Assembly (NCBI RefSeq): GCF_000988165.1
Contig: NW_020169380.1
Location: 1-15,299 of the forward strand
Reading direction: 5' to 3'
Length of the DNA: 15,299 bases
Origin: Vairimorpha ceranae
Taxonomy: Eukaryota; Microsporidia; Nosematidae
Below the pieces are notes generated by a model. The model was not told where the DNA came from. It did not search any database and was given only the letters and a program-made list of their open reading frames with translations. The position numbers were made by a program, and so were the translations under genes. This document shows, piece after piece, positions 1 through 8,088 of this stretch. How positions within the stretch are numbered: position 1 is the stretch's first letter; each line of letters begins with the position of its first letter.

Positions 1-33
1 AGTATAATTTTTTCCCTTATATAAGAAGAAATT

Positions 34-876
34 TTGCCAATTATCGGTACTGATATAAATTGTGTTATCAACTTTCTCAAATCCACAGGATTGATCAAGG
101 GGTGCATGTCTTGGGTTTATTGTTATAGAAGTATGGATTGGCGAGCTTGTAGTAAGACCAAAAATAATTTGTTTGGAAGTGCGGAAACAAACAATGTCTT
201 AGGTTTAAAACTACACTTTCAATCAGAAACAATTCATTTTTTGAAAAAAACTCGAATTGATTTACAAATGGGTGTATACGTCATTTACCATAAGAGCATA
301 AACACTTTGCATAAAAATATTAGCATTTTAACGGGACCAGGGCACGATAAGGTAACCGAAATGCGCAGAACTTTTAGAAGTGCATGTGTAGAGTTATTTA
401 TTAGAAATTTGATTTTCCTTGGTGGTTCTGTCATTATATGCCAAATTGATGAAAGATCGTTTTTTCACAAGCAAAAATATCATGGGGGACGAACGCCAGA
501 ACATCAAGTCTAGGTTTTTGTGATGGTTGATACAAGTTATTTATCGGCAAGAGGATACATGGAGATTGTAGCCCAAAGAGACAAAACTACCATCCTTTAT
601 ACTTTTCAAAGAATTTGTTTGCCCGGTATGATTATTTATTCAAATCAATGGGCTGCATATAAGGATATTACAAGCTTGGAGGTTCAGCATTATACAGTAA
701 ACCGTTCTTTAAATTTTGTTGATTTTGATTACGGTGTCCATACGCAACATATTGAATCGTATTGGAATAAGAATAAAATTTATATTAAAAAAATGAAAGG
801 CGTTAGAAAACAAGATTTTAATTTATATCTTGCTGGGGTCTTCTACACGAACTTGCCTATCTTTTTTTCAACCTAA
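34..876 (+). pseudogene. Merlin (ISXO2/IS1595-like) transposase relic A
   Basis: This is a cut-and-paste DDE transposase of the Merlin/ISXO2 type and is nearly full length. The main frame runs from a TTG at 34, probably a decayed ATG because a T-run plus CCC lies at 10-16, to a TAA at 874-876. A single in-frame TAG sits at 511-513. Between about 170 and 248 the zinc-ribbon segment is readable only one frame over, as FWKCGNKQC followed by FKTTLSIRNNSFFE. The frame returns to the main one in the A-run at 244-250. The first catalytic motif is CQIDE (near 445-455). The second should read HSDQWAAY but reads YSNQWAAY, so the catalytic Asp is now Asn. The third, HTQHIESYWNK, keeps its Glu. Two frameshifts, a stop and a lost catalytic Asp make it dead. 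Its left TIR lies outside the window. Confidence 0.88.
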
Positions 877-967
877 AAATAGGGGCTAAAAAAATAAAAA
901 AAATAATAATTTAAGAAACCGATAGGCACAGCAAGCTGGTAGGCAAATTCGTGAAGTTAAGCAACAA

Positions 968-995
968 CCCCGATATTTTTGTATTTTAATCGGGG
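968..995. repeat. Short inverted repeat (hairpin)
   Basis: CCCCGAT at 968-974 pairs with ATCGGGG at 989-995 around a 14-nt AT-rich loop. It lies about 90 bp downstream of relic A. It could be a remnant of that element's right end or an independent hairpin; nothing assigns a function. Confidence 0.55.
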
Positions 996-1017
996 GCATT
1001 ACAAAAAACTGATGTTG

Positions 1018-1219
1018 TTTTTAACCTTAAAAATAACACCAACCTCAATACTACTAACCCAATATTACTACCTCAATATCATTTTGCAAAACCACCCAAC
1101 CCAACTATCTAACCATCAACCATCTCATACAACTACTTATCCCAACCACCCAATCTAACGGTATCTAATCTAACCCACCAAATCTAATACTACCTAACTA
1201 AATCTTACCAAATACATCT
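1018..1219. repeat. G-depleted, C-rich low-complexity tract
   Basis: By my count the top strand of this 202-nt stretch has 3 G against about 66 C. Short degenerate units recur, such as CTAACCC, TCTAAC, CCAACC and CCTCAATA. The opposite strand therefore carries GGGTTAG- and GGTTAG-like units, which resemble degenerate telomere-type repeats but never form a regular tandem array. No coding frame is convincing here. Confidence 0.8.
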
Positions 1220-1239
1220 GTATTTATAAAAACAAAAAG

Positions 1240-1429
1240 TTGTTTTAATTATATAACAAAAGCACATATAAAACTAAATTGCCACTAAATTATTTAAATA
1301 AAATATTAATGATTCCTTTTAGAAGGGCAAAAGGTTTAATTTTAAAAATAACCCCTATGAATATTACAATAGAACATAAAATTTTTCAGTATTTGGATAT
1401 GCTAAAAAACTTTTTTATAAGAAATAATA
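1240..1429 (-). pseudogene. Possible C-terminal remnant of relic J (Merlin)
   Basis: Reading leftwards from the left end of element B, the minus strand shows, in shifting frames, weak matches to the second half of a Merlin catalytic domain. These are a segment ending NIHRGYF (compare the usual YSDCWRGY), then NH-YFI-II and SGN (compare NHSKWFKDLASG in relic F). Relic J stops abruptly at the other end of element B, so this may be its displaced 3' part. The match is weak and broken by many stops, and the proposed link rests mainly on position. Confidence 0.3.
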
Positions 1430-1490
1430 GGAGTAAATCGGACAGACCGGTATTTTTTGATATTTTCAAAATCCGAATTTTTTTAACCCC
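1430..1490 (+). repeat. Left TIR of element B
   Basis: It matches the reverse complement of 2423-2485 over about 60 bp. The core GGTATTTTTTGATATT is identical at both ends, and both copies finish with T-run plus AACCCC. The CCC motif thus lies at the inner edge of the TIR, directly before the gene. Confidence 0.82.
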
Positions 1491-1494
1491 TTAG

Positions 1495-2318
1495 CTGACA
1501 AAACTCAAAGAGGAAGAGGAGTAACAAGAATTTGCAAGTGAAGTCAATAACATTATAACAATCGTAATGTTATAACTGCGGTTCAAGTACACGTAAACTG
1601 AAGGAAAAGAACAGGATTGTCTGTTTTTTCTGCATGTAAGCGTAGGTCCACTTGCTATAAAGGAACAATTTTTGAAAACTCGCCACTTCCTTCTATTACT
1701 ATAATAAAAGTAATAGATATGTGGATTGAGAATGTTCCTTGTGATCTTTTTGCCAAAATTACAGGAATTTATAGATCTTTGGTCTTTGAAATCTGCGATA
1801 AGCTACGATCACTGGGTATATTAGACTTATATTTAAATAAGTTTGATAAAATTGGCGGAAATAATGCGATAGTTGAAATTGACGAAAGTAAATTTGGCAG
1901 GAGAAAATACAACAGAGGCCACAGAGTAGAAGGCGTTTGGTTTGTGGGAGCCGTCAAAAGAATTAGCAAAAGATTCGTGCTAAGATACGTAGAAAAAAGA
2001 GGCGGCTATACTTTAACGACGTCTTGTAAAAAATACATTAAAAAAGAAACGACTATTTATAGTGATTAATGAAAAGGCTATTCAAATCTTTCCAAGGAAC
2101 TTTTTAAACATCAAACTGTAAACCACTCAAAACATTTTGTTGACAAGCAAACTAACACGCATACCAATACCATAGAAGGTAACTGGAGTGAAATAAAAAG
2201 AACAATCTTAATAAGAAACAGAACATGGGAATTAATTGATATATACTTGTTAATATTTATGTTACAAATAAACGAAGGCAGAAACAGTCTAGAGGTCTTA
2301 TTAAAATTTTTTTATTAA
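1495..2318 (+). pseudogene. Merlin transposase relic B
   Basis: IS1016/Merlin-type DDE transposase. The ancestral start is probably at 1495, where CTG now stands just after the CCCC of the TIR (1487-1490), so the start codon looks lost. Frameshifts follow. The first zinc knuckle CYNC is read in the frame beginning at 1568, the second (CKRRSTCYKGTIFE) in the frame of 1617-2069. The helix-turn-helix region contains FAKITGIYRSLV. Catalytic motifs are VEIDESKFGRRKYNRGH, YSD (before 2067) and NTIEGNW, all present. Two adjacent stops (TAA TGA, 2067-2072) replace what in relatives is CW, after which the same frame continues to a TAA at 2316-2318. Apart from the start, frameshifts and the double stop it is close to full length. 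Confidence 0.9.
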
Positions 2319-2422
2319 TATTTATTTATAAATGGTTTGTTGATTTGTAAATTTATTTGTTTTTTATTTGTTTACTTATTATTTATTTGTTAATTGTGCA
2401 TAGATTTTTCAATTGAAAAATT

Positions 2423-2485
2423 GGGGTTAAAAAATTTCAAATTTTGGAAATATCAAAAAATACCGAACAGGCCAACTTTAACCCC
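2423..2485 (-). repeat. Right TIR of element B
   Basis: Inverted copy of 1430-1490. Just inside it, 2404-2421 is an 18-bp perfect palindrome (ATTTTTCAATTGAAAAAT). Read on the minus strand, the TIR also ends in a T-run plus AACCCC, so a CCC motif faces inwards from this end too. Confidence 0.8.
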
Positions 2486-3039
2486 GCATTTCTTCTTTCC
2501 ACCCCAATAACAACCATTCTTTTTCATGGGTTCTTTCTATCAATCTACGTTCCCAAATCCTGTAATTACATGACTTCTATTGTGTTTGTTCTTTCATATT
2601 TTAGTTTAATCTATTTCTACAATACAATTTTCTCACCCAAATGTCTGATTGATTTTAGAATAAGATTATAAATTCAAAACTACGCATAATACAAAAAATA
2701 TCCCAAACTTGATCTTTTGATTTTTAAAAATAATAATTATTAAATCAACTGACGCTTTAATTGACAACATATCTATAACTTTAAGAATAAATAAATGACT
2801 GGTTCTAATAAAAAAAAAACAGTTTTCTTACAAATGGACATTGTATACTTATATTTAGGTCAGGTACAAATTAAAGTAGTATTGTAATTATCTCGTGTAT
2901 TAATTTGTGGCCCAAAAACTTTTATTCTTGTTTTATTAGAGCATTTTTGGCAGCATTGTTGGGATTTTATACTTATTAAATTAAAATAAAAATTATTTAA
3001 TTTTTCCTAATTTATCATTCTCGCATTTTTGAAGTTCAT
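2486..3039 (-). pseudogene. Merlin transposase relic J, 5' part
   Basis: Read leftwards from an ATG at 3039-3037, preceded by a weak CCT-type start motif. It shows a zinc-ribbon segment (CCQKCSNKTRIKV, then KYKYTMSICKKTVF), a helix-turn-helix stretch (MLSIKASVDLIIIIF) and the first catalytic block, readable as NCIVEID followed by a stop and TKI, then HNRSHVITGFG. Many frameshifts and stops are present; the Glu after the catalytic Asp is now a stop codon. The gene is cut at 2486, where the right TIR of element B begins. The second and third catalytic motifs are absent from this part. Confidence 0.7.
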
Positions 3040-3226
3040 TTTTAGAGGAAAATTTTATAAAACCCTCCCCAACCCACTTTTTGTACCATGGATAGCAGTT
3101 TAGCCAGTAGGTCAAATGAAGAAACTTCGACATTATAATTCTAGATAAGTCGGCTCCTATATATTTGATAAGAATTATATTGTCTTTACAAGAACTGCAA
3201 GTATACCCATATCTTCTTAATATATA
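2993..3226 (-). pseudogene. Zinc-ribbon fragment K, probable Merlin N-terminus
   Basis: A 77-codon frame without stops, entered after a TAG at 3229-3227. It contains YGYTCSSCKD, then LSRIIMSKFLHLTYWL. A CxxC knuckle followed by a helical stretch of this kind is found between the zinc ribbon and the helix-turn-helix of Merlin transposases. No second Cys pair or catalytic motif is visible. Its downstream end overlaps the start of relic J, so it may be the truncated neighbour into which J landed. It could also be a chance open frame in AT-rich DNA. Confidence 0.4.
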
Positions 3227-3253
3227 CTATCTTTATAGAGTGTAAAATAATCA

Positions 3254-3490
3254 TCACTCATACAAGTTATTTCTTAACATTTGATGTTCACGAGGCGTCC
3301 AATATTTTCTACTAATTGCATTGCTTACCTTTCTACAAAAAAAATTTCAAAATTTACTTCATAAATGTTAGCATACCTCTCTAAAAGTTTATTCTTAAGA
3401 ATAAATTTAAAAAATGGCATGCTAACATTTAATAAGTGTGCGCCAAAATCGTGGAAATTTACTGAATAATGTGGTTTTTTTGCTCCCAAA
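3254..3490 (-). pseudogene. Merlin relic I, 3' half (displaced)
   Basis: C-terminal part of a Merlin transposase on the minus strand. The match starts near 3471 with HYSVNFHDFGAH (usually NHSVNF...GAHTNNVE), continues FFKFILKNKLLERYANIYE, and after a frameshift ends with KYWTPREHQMLRNNL and a TGA at 3256-3254. It lacks the zinc ribbon and the first two catalytic motifs. Those are found at 5395-5930, on the same strand, ending at about the point where this half begins. The two halves are best read as one gene split by the insertions at 3503-5395. Confidence 0.7.
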
Positions 3491-3502
3491 TCCTCTTCTT
3501 GG

Positions 3503-3573
3503 CCAATTTTTTAGTTAAAGCCCTTCTATTTTATATAAATAGATTAATAAAATTTTTTCTCCCCAAATTTTAA
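3503..3573 (+). repeat. Left TIR of element H
   Basis: Imperfect inverted copy of 4411-4484 over about 70 bp, including ATAAATAG-TTAATAAAATTTTTT and a CCCC at 3561-3564. Confidence 0.75.
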
Positions 3574-3602
3574 TATTCAAAATAATAAACCTAAGTAACA
3601 AT

Positions 3603-4410
3603 TTACTTGAGTTTTAAATAAAAATTTTTATGGTTTTTAATCAACATAAAACGTAATAAATATGGCAATATCATGATTTTGGTTTGACATCAAGATGGTG
3701 TTTGCTGTTTAGTTGCTGCCCAATTCCCTTCTATAGTGTTAGTATGCACAAAGGTTGTTGAATCCTTAAAAAAAGGCCGTGATTTATTGTCATGTGTTTT
3801 TTATTGTGAATTTAACTTTATCACATCACTTCCAATAATCTGAATAAATAATAGATTCTTTATTTGAAAGTTTAAAAATTATTTTATTCAATAATAAGGA
3901 GGATCTATTAGGAACTGAAAACAAAACGGTTTTACAATTAGTGATTCTTTCAATTACTCCAAATCCCAAACACCACGACTACATGTCGTCTTTGGTATTC
4001 GCGTTTTCCAAATTTACTTTCATCAAGTTCAATAATCGTATCTGGTCAACCAAATAATTATCTTTTTTCTGTAAATACTTAAAATATAGTTTTTCTGTTG
4101 TTACTATTTTTAGAAATTTTGTTATCACAAACGACCTTACACCTAAAATCTTAGAAATATGTAATGGTTTTAGTCTTTCCATCCATAAATTTTAAACTTT
4201 CAAGATTAAAAGGCGAATAATCTTTCGTCTTTCAAAAGCAGTATTACTAAATAAACTTCTTTCAACACCAAATTTTTTATCTTTGCAACGTATTTTGTTT
4301 TGTTTACATAAACGTAATTTAACTTCTTTCCCACATTTGTTGTAAGTTCTTTTTAAAAGATGTTTTCCTATAAAATCGTAAATTTTTTGAAGATTTTCTT
4401 CGCTCTGCAT
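3603..4410 (-). pseudogene. Merlin transposase relic H
   Basis: Transposase of element H, starting at an ATG at 4410-4408 just inside the TIR. The first frame (4410-4192) holds the zinc ribbon, with YNKCGKEVKLRLC and KIRC and the segment SLFSNTAFERRKI. A frameshift then gives the helix-turn-helix MERLKPLHISKILGVRS. Another shift gives the first catalytic block IIELDESKFGKREYQRRH. Later frames give IERITNCKT, IIYSDYWK, TINHG (broken) and FVHTNTIEGNW. The C-terminal tail continues to a TAA at 3605-3603. All three catalytic positions survive as residues but lie in different frames, with additional stops, so no functional protein can result. Confidence 0.88.
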
Positions 4411-4433
4411 TTTAAAATTTTGGGGGTAAAAAA
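4408..4433 (-). promoter_or_regulatory. CCC start-site motif of relic H
   Basis: Minus strand: T-run, ACCCCC, AAAATTTTAAA, then ATG at 4410. It matches the microsporidian arrangement of a C-triplet a few bases before the start codon, and lies inside the TIR. Confidence 0.6.
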
Positions 4434-4484
4434 ATTTTATTAACCTATTTATGTAAAACAGGGGGCTTCAACTGAAAAAACTCC
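4411..4484 (-). repeat. Right TIR of element H
   Basis: Inverted partner of 3503-3573. On the minus strand it carries T-run plus ACCCCC (CCCCC at 4426-4422) about 11 nt before the gene's ATG at 4410. Confidence 0.78.
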
Positions 4485-5369
4485 GACACTACAATTATTT
4501 AATAAAAGATAAAATTTTTTAGCAACATGGTGCTCTCTAAACACAAACTCCGATAAAAATGTTTTCCTCTGTTCTATATTTATCCCTTTTCTGTCTTTTA
4601 TACTATACTTAAGCCAATTACTATATGATTCAACATGCTGAGTGTGCACACCAGATATTGGATCATTAAAATTATATTAATGACAAATACTATTGTAAGT
4701 ATATAAATTAGATTTCGCAAGGCTGTTATGAGCTTTCCGTTCGTCAGAATGAATAATATTACCTAGAATCATAATTTATCAATAATAAGAAGAAGTACAT
4801 TAGCAGAACGAGATTCAACAATTGTTAATACCCCAAAGTTGGTTTATGTGTGTGATGTATCAACGATACAAAAACACCAACAAGGTAAGAATGGTCTTCC
4901 TCTCTGACTTTTTTACATTATGATTTATTTTTTTGATCTATCTAGGCTATAATATTGGGCCTGTCCAGTTTAATTGGGTTTTCTACAAAAAACATACTTA
5001 TTTAATCAATAATAATTTCCTAAATTCACGCCATTGATCGTTTACCTATCTCGTTATACTTCAAGATTTTATCAATTTTTTCTTTGTGTGCGTAAAAACA
5101 TGCTATCCTTAAAATGGTCTTAATATCTGCCTTAAAATTTATGATACAAGAATTAGACCTAATTGTTTTGGTTGTTTGGTAATGATCACAACAACAAAAC
5201 ACACTCCCTCATTCAAAACGATTCAAAACATTTATGTTTTGTTTAAACAGCATGTTTTTATTACAATACTTACAAAGTTATCATTTTTAATTAATTTTTA
5301 TTTAGACAATTTGTCAATCAATTCAAAAGCCGCTTCTTAAACAATTTCTTCAAGTTAAAAAAAAGTCAT
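4485..5369 (-). pseudogene. Merlin (ISXO2-like) transposase relic G
   Basis: Starts at an ATG (5369-5367) three bases after TTTTTTACCC on the minus strand. Readable blocks in shifting frames are EAAFELIDKLS, the knuckle CKYCNKNM, the second ribbon part CCCDHYQTTKTIRSNSC, a helical region with FKADIKTILRIACFYAHK, VENPIKL, a first catalytic block INIIA-type reading IA-stop-IDQKNKS (usual QIDETK, so the Glu is Gln), CWCFCIVDTS, IIHSDERKAH, NDPISGVHTQHVESY and FVFREHHVAKKFYLLLN. At least five frameshifts or stops. It is closest to relic E in this window, sharing the FAMILY-typical CWCFCIV and HTQHVESY blocks. The coding match ends where the right TIR of element H begins, so its own 3' end seems lost. 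Confidence 0.82.
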
Positions 5370-5385
5370 TAAAGGGTAAAAAAAT
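5367..5385 (-). promoter_or_regulatory. CCC start-site motif of relic G
   Basis: Minus strand: AATTTTTTTACCC (CCC at 5376-5374), then TTTA and the ATG at 5369. Same arrangement as at 9092-9103 and 12314-12325. Confidence 0.6.
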
Positions 5386-5394
5386 TAAAAAACA

Positions 5395-5930
5395 AGGTGC
5401 ATGCATACGCCCCCGGGTAAGGCAACATATGGTCACCGATCCAAAAACTTTTATAAAAATTCATATCATCGTCTCTATTAGGCGATAATAACACGATTTG
5501 TAAAAGTAGAAAAAACAACCATAAAATGAATTTATTTTTTGCAAAATTATTATGTTTTGAATAGGCGGAATCTCGGATTGCTGGGGTTGACTGTATCAAA
5601 GACTCGCAGGCAGTTTATTTATAGCGTTAATTATATTTTGTTTATTCCAACCTAATATGTACGCCATTTGACCATAAGAAGCATCTGTAAATCACAAATT
5701 TATTATTTTAGGCAATAAAATATTTTCAAAGTGTGTGTGTTCAAACAAGAAATTTTTCCAGATAGAAAAAAACAATCTGCACCTTTTCCATTTGCATCGT
5801 AAAAAAGCACCATCGGAGCATTCTATTTGCGTATCAAACGCGCGACAAGGACTTTTTGCCTCTGCTTTGACGATTTTACTTCAAAATACAAATCTTGTAA
5901 TTCTTCGTTTGTCATCACAATTCTTCTCAT
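5395..5930 (-). pseudogene. Merlin relic I, 5' half
   Basis: Starts at an ATG (5930-5928) after a minus-strand AACCCC (5944-5941). The first frame reads MRRIVMTNEELQDLYFEV. After a frameshift the zinc ribbon appears as SPCRAFDTQIEC and FLRCKWKRCRLFF, then FEHTHFENILLPKII and a helix-turn-helix with DASYGQMAYILGWNK. A further frame (to about 5400) gives STPAIRDSAYSKHNN and FILWLF, then a decayed second block ending MLPYPGAYACT, which corresponds to the DGYPSYPGAV motif of one Merlin clade (compare relic D). The match stops at about 5395, next to the 5' end of relic G; the missing third block lies at 3254-3490. Confidence 0.78.
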
Positions 5931-5950
5931 TTTTATAAGAGGGGTTAAAA
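5928..5950 (-). promoter_or_regulatory. CCC start-site motif of relic I
   Basis: Minus strand: ATTTTTAACCCC, then TCTTATAAAA and the ATG at 5930. A second run of C (5963-5968, plus strand) lies just upstream. Confidence 0.55.
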
Positions 5951-5988
5951 ATAAATTTTTTGCCCCCCTTAAAGTCGGTGTCCGGTTA

Positions 5989-6013
5989 AAAGATCCCCCT
6001 GTAAGGGATCTTT
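5989..6013. repeat. Hairpin AAAGATCCC/GGGATCTTT
   Basis: Nine-base arms at 5989-5997 and 6005-6013 around a 7-nt loop. It overlaps the candidate left end of the MULE. The flanking stretch up to 6166 shows no gene. Confidence 0.6.
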
Positions 6014-6166
6014 CAGCAAAAAATATAAGATGGAATATGTTATTTTAAAATTTTACATTTATATAAGACAATAATAGATTTTTTAGTAACTGATAATGTA
6101 TTAATTAAATAACTAAAAAATTAGATAAACAAATGATTTTATGGGTTACTAATTAAACTACAAAAA

Positions 6167-7547
6167 TCAATAATTTAAAACTTTAATAACAGAAAAAATA
6201 AACTCGCATCCATAATTACATTCTCTAGTTTTCCTTAAAAAAAGTTTTGCTTCTCTATCAAAATATATTCGTTTCCGTTTAAATATCACATTTAACTTTG
6301 TTTTTTGAATGGATATAATTCTTACAACGTCTTTTTCATCTTTTAATTTACTGATAAATAAATAAAAACTATAACGACCCTTTTCAAATGTATTTATAAA
6401 AGTATTGTGCTGTTCTTCCATTGCATTATTGGTTTTCGAAAGTTTAATGTTAAAATATAATGCGATTGCCAAATGTCAGGTGGAAATTTACAGCAAATAT
6501 CAAGATATGTGAAGTAAAAATGGTTGTAAGTTTTTCTAAGCAAGAGAAAAATCTAGATAGTTTTTAACTCTAAAAATAAATTATTTATTTCGTCATAATC
6601 AACATAAGCTAATGCATTTAATGCTAAAATAAACCTTCTTACTTTTCTGTCAGATGAATAAATAGATGACAAGCCAGAGCTTTTAATTGGTATAACTTAA
6701 GCCAGTGATGGATAAAACAAACAGCACGAAATTCGACAACTCGTAAAATCATTTGAAATGCAGAAATTGCTGCATATTCAAATTCCATTTTTAGTATTTG
6801 TGAATTAAACCCGCGAATTGACTGCTATAATATTGAAAACAAACTTATGTAGATCTAATGGCTTTTATTTTTTAATATTGAAAAAACAACGGGAAAAACA
6901 TGGTTATCTGGGACATAGTTTATAGTATACAATTGAAAATATGAAAATAAAATCATGCTAAAAGTACCATCAACGGCCCATAAACCATTATGTCGCAGTT
7001 TTTGTACTGCTGATTCTGAATGAAACAATAATAAATCATAGTTTTCTTTAAAATTGCCGAGGTTTTCGGGTCCGTATTGATAGAAATGGTCTCCCGTATG
7101 AGTAACTAATAAATTTGCAGCCGGTCTCAAGGTCTGGTTTGCATATGATATAGGATTAAGATGCTTCATTCTTGCATTGCGCAAAATTCTATCAATCTGA
7201 TCAAAAGATTCTAACGCCCCAACAAAATCACAATTCGCTTCTCTAATAGTCGAAAAATATCATTTTTAGGCGCTTCAGACCTAGAAATTATTTGTTCTTT
7301 CACTTTTTCTATTGACGGTTTACGAACGGCCAACACTAAATCGGGAAGATGGTTATGACCAGATGTAACACCAAATGAAGAAAGATTAGTAACATAACTG
7401 AGATTTATAATACCAGACGCCGAACAACCCATATTTATACACATCCCCCGATAGTTTCTCGATTAATCCATCCTTTTTGTCAAAAATATATTTACCAAAG
7501 TTGATAATTTGATCTATTCCTTTCTGGCTTTTCACAATAATTCTCAT
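6167..7547 (-). pseudogene. MULE transposase relic with FLYWCH finger
   Basis: Mutator-like transposase read leftwards from an ATG at 7547-7545. The opening MRIIVKSQKGIDQIINFGKY runs into a frameshift that destroys the YWRC part of a FLYWCH zinc finger; the rest follows as CINMGCSASGIINL and SGHNHLPD. Next come IEKVKEQIISRSEAPKNDIF, SFDQIDRILRNARM and (7184-6855) a clean stretch with GDHFYQYGPENL and the catalytic-core segment GLWAVDGTFSM. Further frames give ILKMEFEYAAISAFQMIL (second acidic region), SSIYSSDRKVRRFILALNA and LKLSKTNNAMEEQHNTF-like C-terminal sequence (6472-6167). At least four frameshifts and several stops. The core Asp (AVDGTF) is retained. The AT-rich 3' flank holds no gene. 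Confidence 0.85.
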
Positions 7548-7600
7548 TTTAAGTGTTAAAAAATAAAAAACTTCCTTTAGATTTTTTTAACCCTTAAAAT
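7546..7600. repeat. Inverted repeat at the MULE 5' end with two start-type motifs
   Basis: ATTTTAAGTGTTAAAAAA (7546-7563) is the near-perfect inverse of TTTTTTAACCCTTAAAAT (7583-7600); one base differs. On the minus strand the inner copy (AACACTTAAAATG) includes the MULE start codon, with CAC in place of CCC. On the plus strand the outer copy keeps CCC but is followed by ATC, not ATG. From 7612 to 7854 I see nothing else. Confidence 0.6.
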
Positions 7601-7854
7601 CGGGATCTTTTGCGTGGGGCCGTAAAAAACTGGCAGGAAGTTATTCTGTAGAATATATCTATCTATCTGCATTGATTAATTTGTTGTGTGGTGTAGTACA
7701 TTAAAAACTGTAATAATACAGAAAATCGACTTTTTATCTATAACATTTACATTGCCACCTATCAATAATTATACAAATATAAATGACATAAGATATAATA
7801 CAAAAATTTCAATCAATAAAAGGATGTAAATTTGAGTTTAAAAAATAAAAAAAA

Positions 7855-8049
7855 TTATGGTCGCGCGACAATTAATATCTTAGGATACACTATAGTGTTG
7901 TAAGGGTCATTAACTCCAGATAAATCTCGAATAGGTCCATTAGAAAGAAATTTTGTATTAAAAATATCAAGCAGCTGCAATCTGTTGTAGACCGTCCTTC
8001 TACAACATAAAAATAAAAAAATTTTATTTTGGTATTTTCTTGAAAAAAA
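7855..8049 (-). CDS. Unrecognised open frame
   Basis: A 64-codon stop-free frame on the minus strand ending in TAA at 7857-7855, with no ATG. From residue 17 on it looks protein-like (RRTVYNRLQLLDIFNTKF, then NGPIRDLSGVNDPYN and PKILIVARP), with mixed hydrophobic and polar residues and little of the N/K/I bias expected by chance in this DNA. I do not recognise it. It could be a displaced fragment of a retroelement polyprotein or of a host gene. An ATG in another frame lies at 8010-8008, directly followed by TTG TAG. Confidence 0.3.
   Translation of the reverse strand, partial: FFSRKYQNKIFLFLCCRRTVYNRLQLLDIFNTKFLSNGPIRDLSGVNDPYNTIVYPKILIVARP
7983..8007. repeat. Hairpin TGTTGTAG/CTACAACA
   Basis: Eight-base perfect arms at 7983-7990 and 8000-8007 with a 9-nt loop, inside the unrecognised frame above. 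It lacks any other tRNA arm. Confidence 0.5.
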
Positions 8050-8088
8050 TTATTTATTATAATTTTTTTAAAGGAGGTTATTGAAGAT

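Larger units (their letters stand above)
1430..2485 (+). mobile_element. Merlin-type element B with TIRs
   Basis: A DNA transposon of about 1.06 kb bounded by inverted repeats at 1430-1490 and 2423-2485 and holding one broken transposase gene. The outer ends read GGAGTAAATCGG and (minus strand) GGGTTAAAGTTGG, similar to the GGAGT end of element F. No convincing 8-9 bp target duplication remains, as expected for an old insertion. The minus-strand relic J is interrupted exactly at its right end, so B probably inserted into J. Confidence 0.75.
3503..4484 (-). mobile_element. Merlin-type element H with TIRs
   Basis: A minus-strand DNA transposon of about 0.98 kb. Its inverted repeats (about 3503-3573 and 4411-4484) share AATAAAATTTTTT, CCCC and AAATTTTAA blocks, plus an outer AGTTRAAGCCC. 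The right outer end reads GGAGTTTTTTCAG on the minus strand, the GGAGT end seen in elements B and F. No target duplication is obvious. It abuts the C-terminal end of relic G, so it inserted in or next to G. Confidence 0.75.
5988..7611 (-). mobile_element. Candidate MULE element
   Basis: Contains a decayed MULE transposase gene (6167-7547). Possible ends are AAAAGATCCC at 5988-5997 and its inverted copy at 7602-7611, each followed inwards after a few bases by TAAGGG (6002-6007; 7591-7596 inverted). This gives short candidate TIRs. They are much shorter than many MULE TIRs and no 9-bp target duplication was found, so the boundaries are provisional. Confidence 0.4.

Noticed and set aside
1018..1219. 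CRISPR-like or regular satellite array.
   Set aside because: The units vary in sequence and spacing; no constant repeat with spacers is present.
1279..1494. Plus-strand open frame of 71 codons.
   Set aside because: It starts at a non-ATG codon, is rich in I/K/F/N as expected by chance, and runs through the left TIR of element B.
1421..2493. Target-site duplication for element B.
   Set aside because: Flanking octamers at the assumed ends do not match, and shifting the ends by several bases did not give a convincing pair.
2444..2671. Plus-strand open frame of 75 codons.
   Set aside because: It lies over the right TIR of element B and antisense to relic J, whose conserved motifs explain the sequence.
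5735..6048. Two overlapping plus-strand open frames.
   Set aside because: They are antisense to the zinc-ribbon region of relic I and show no motif of their own.
7983..8007. Stem-loop as part of a tRNA.
   Set aside because: There is no matching acceptor stem, D arm or T arm around it.
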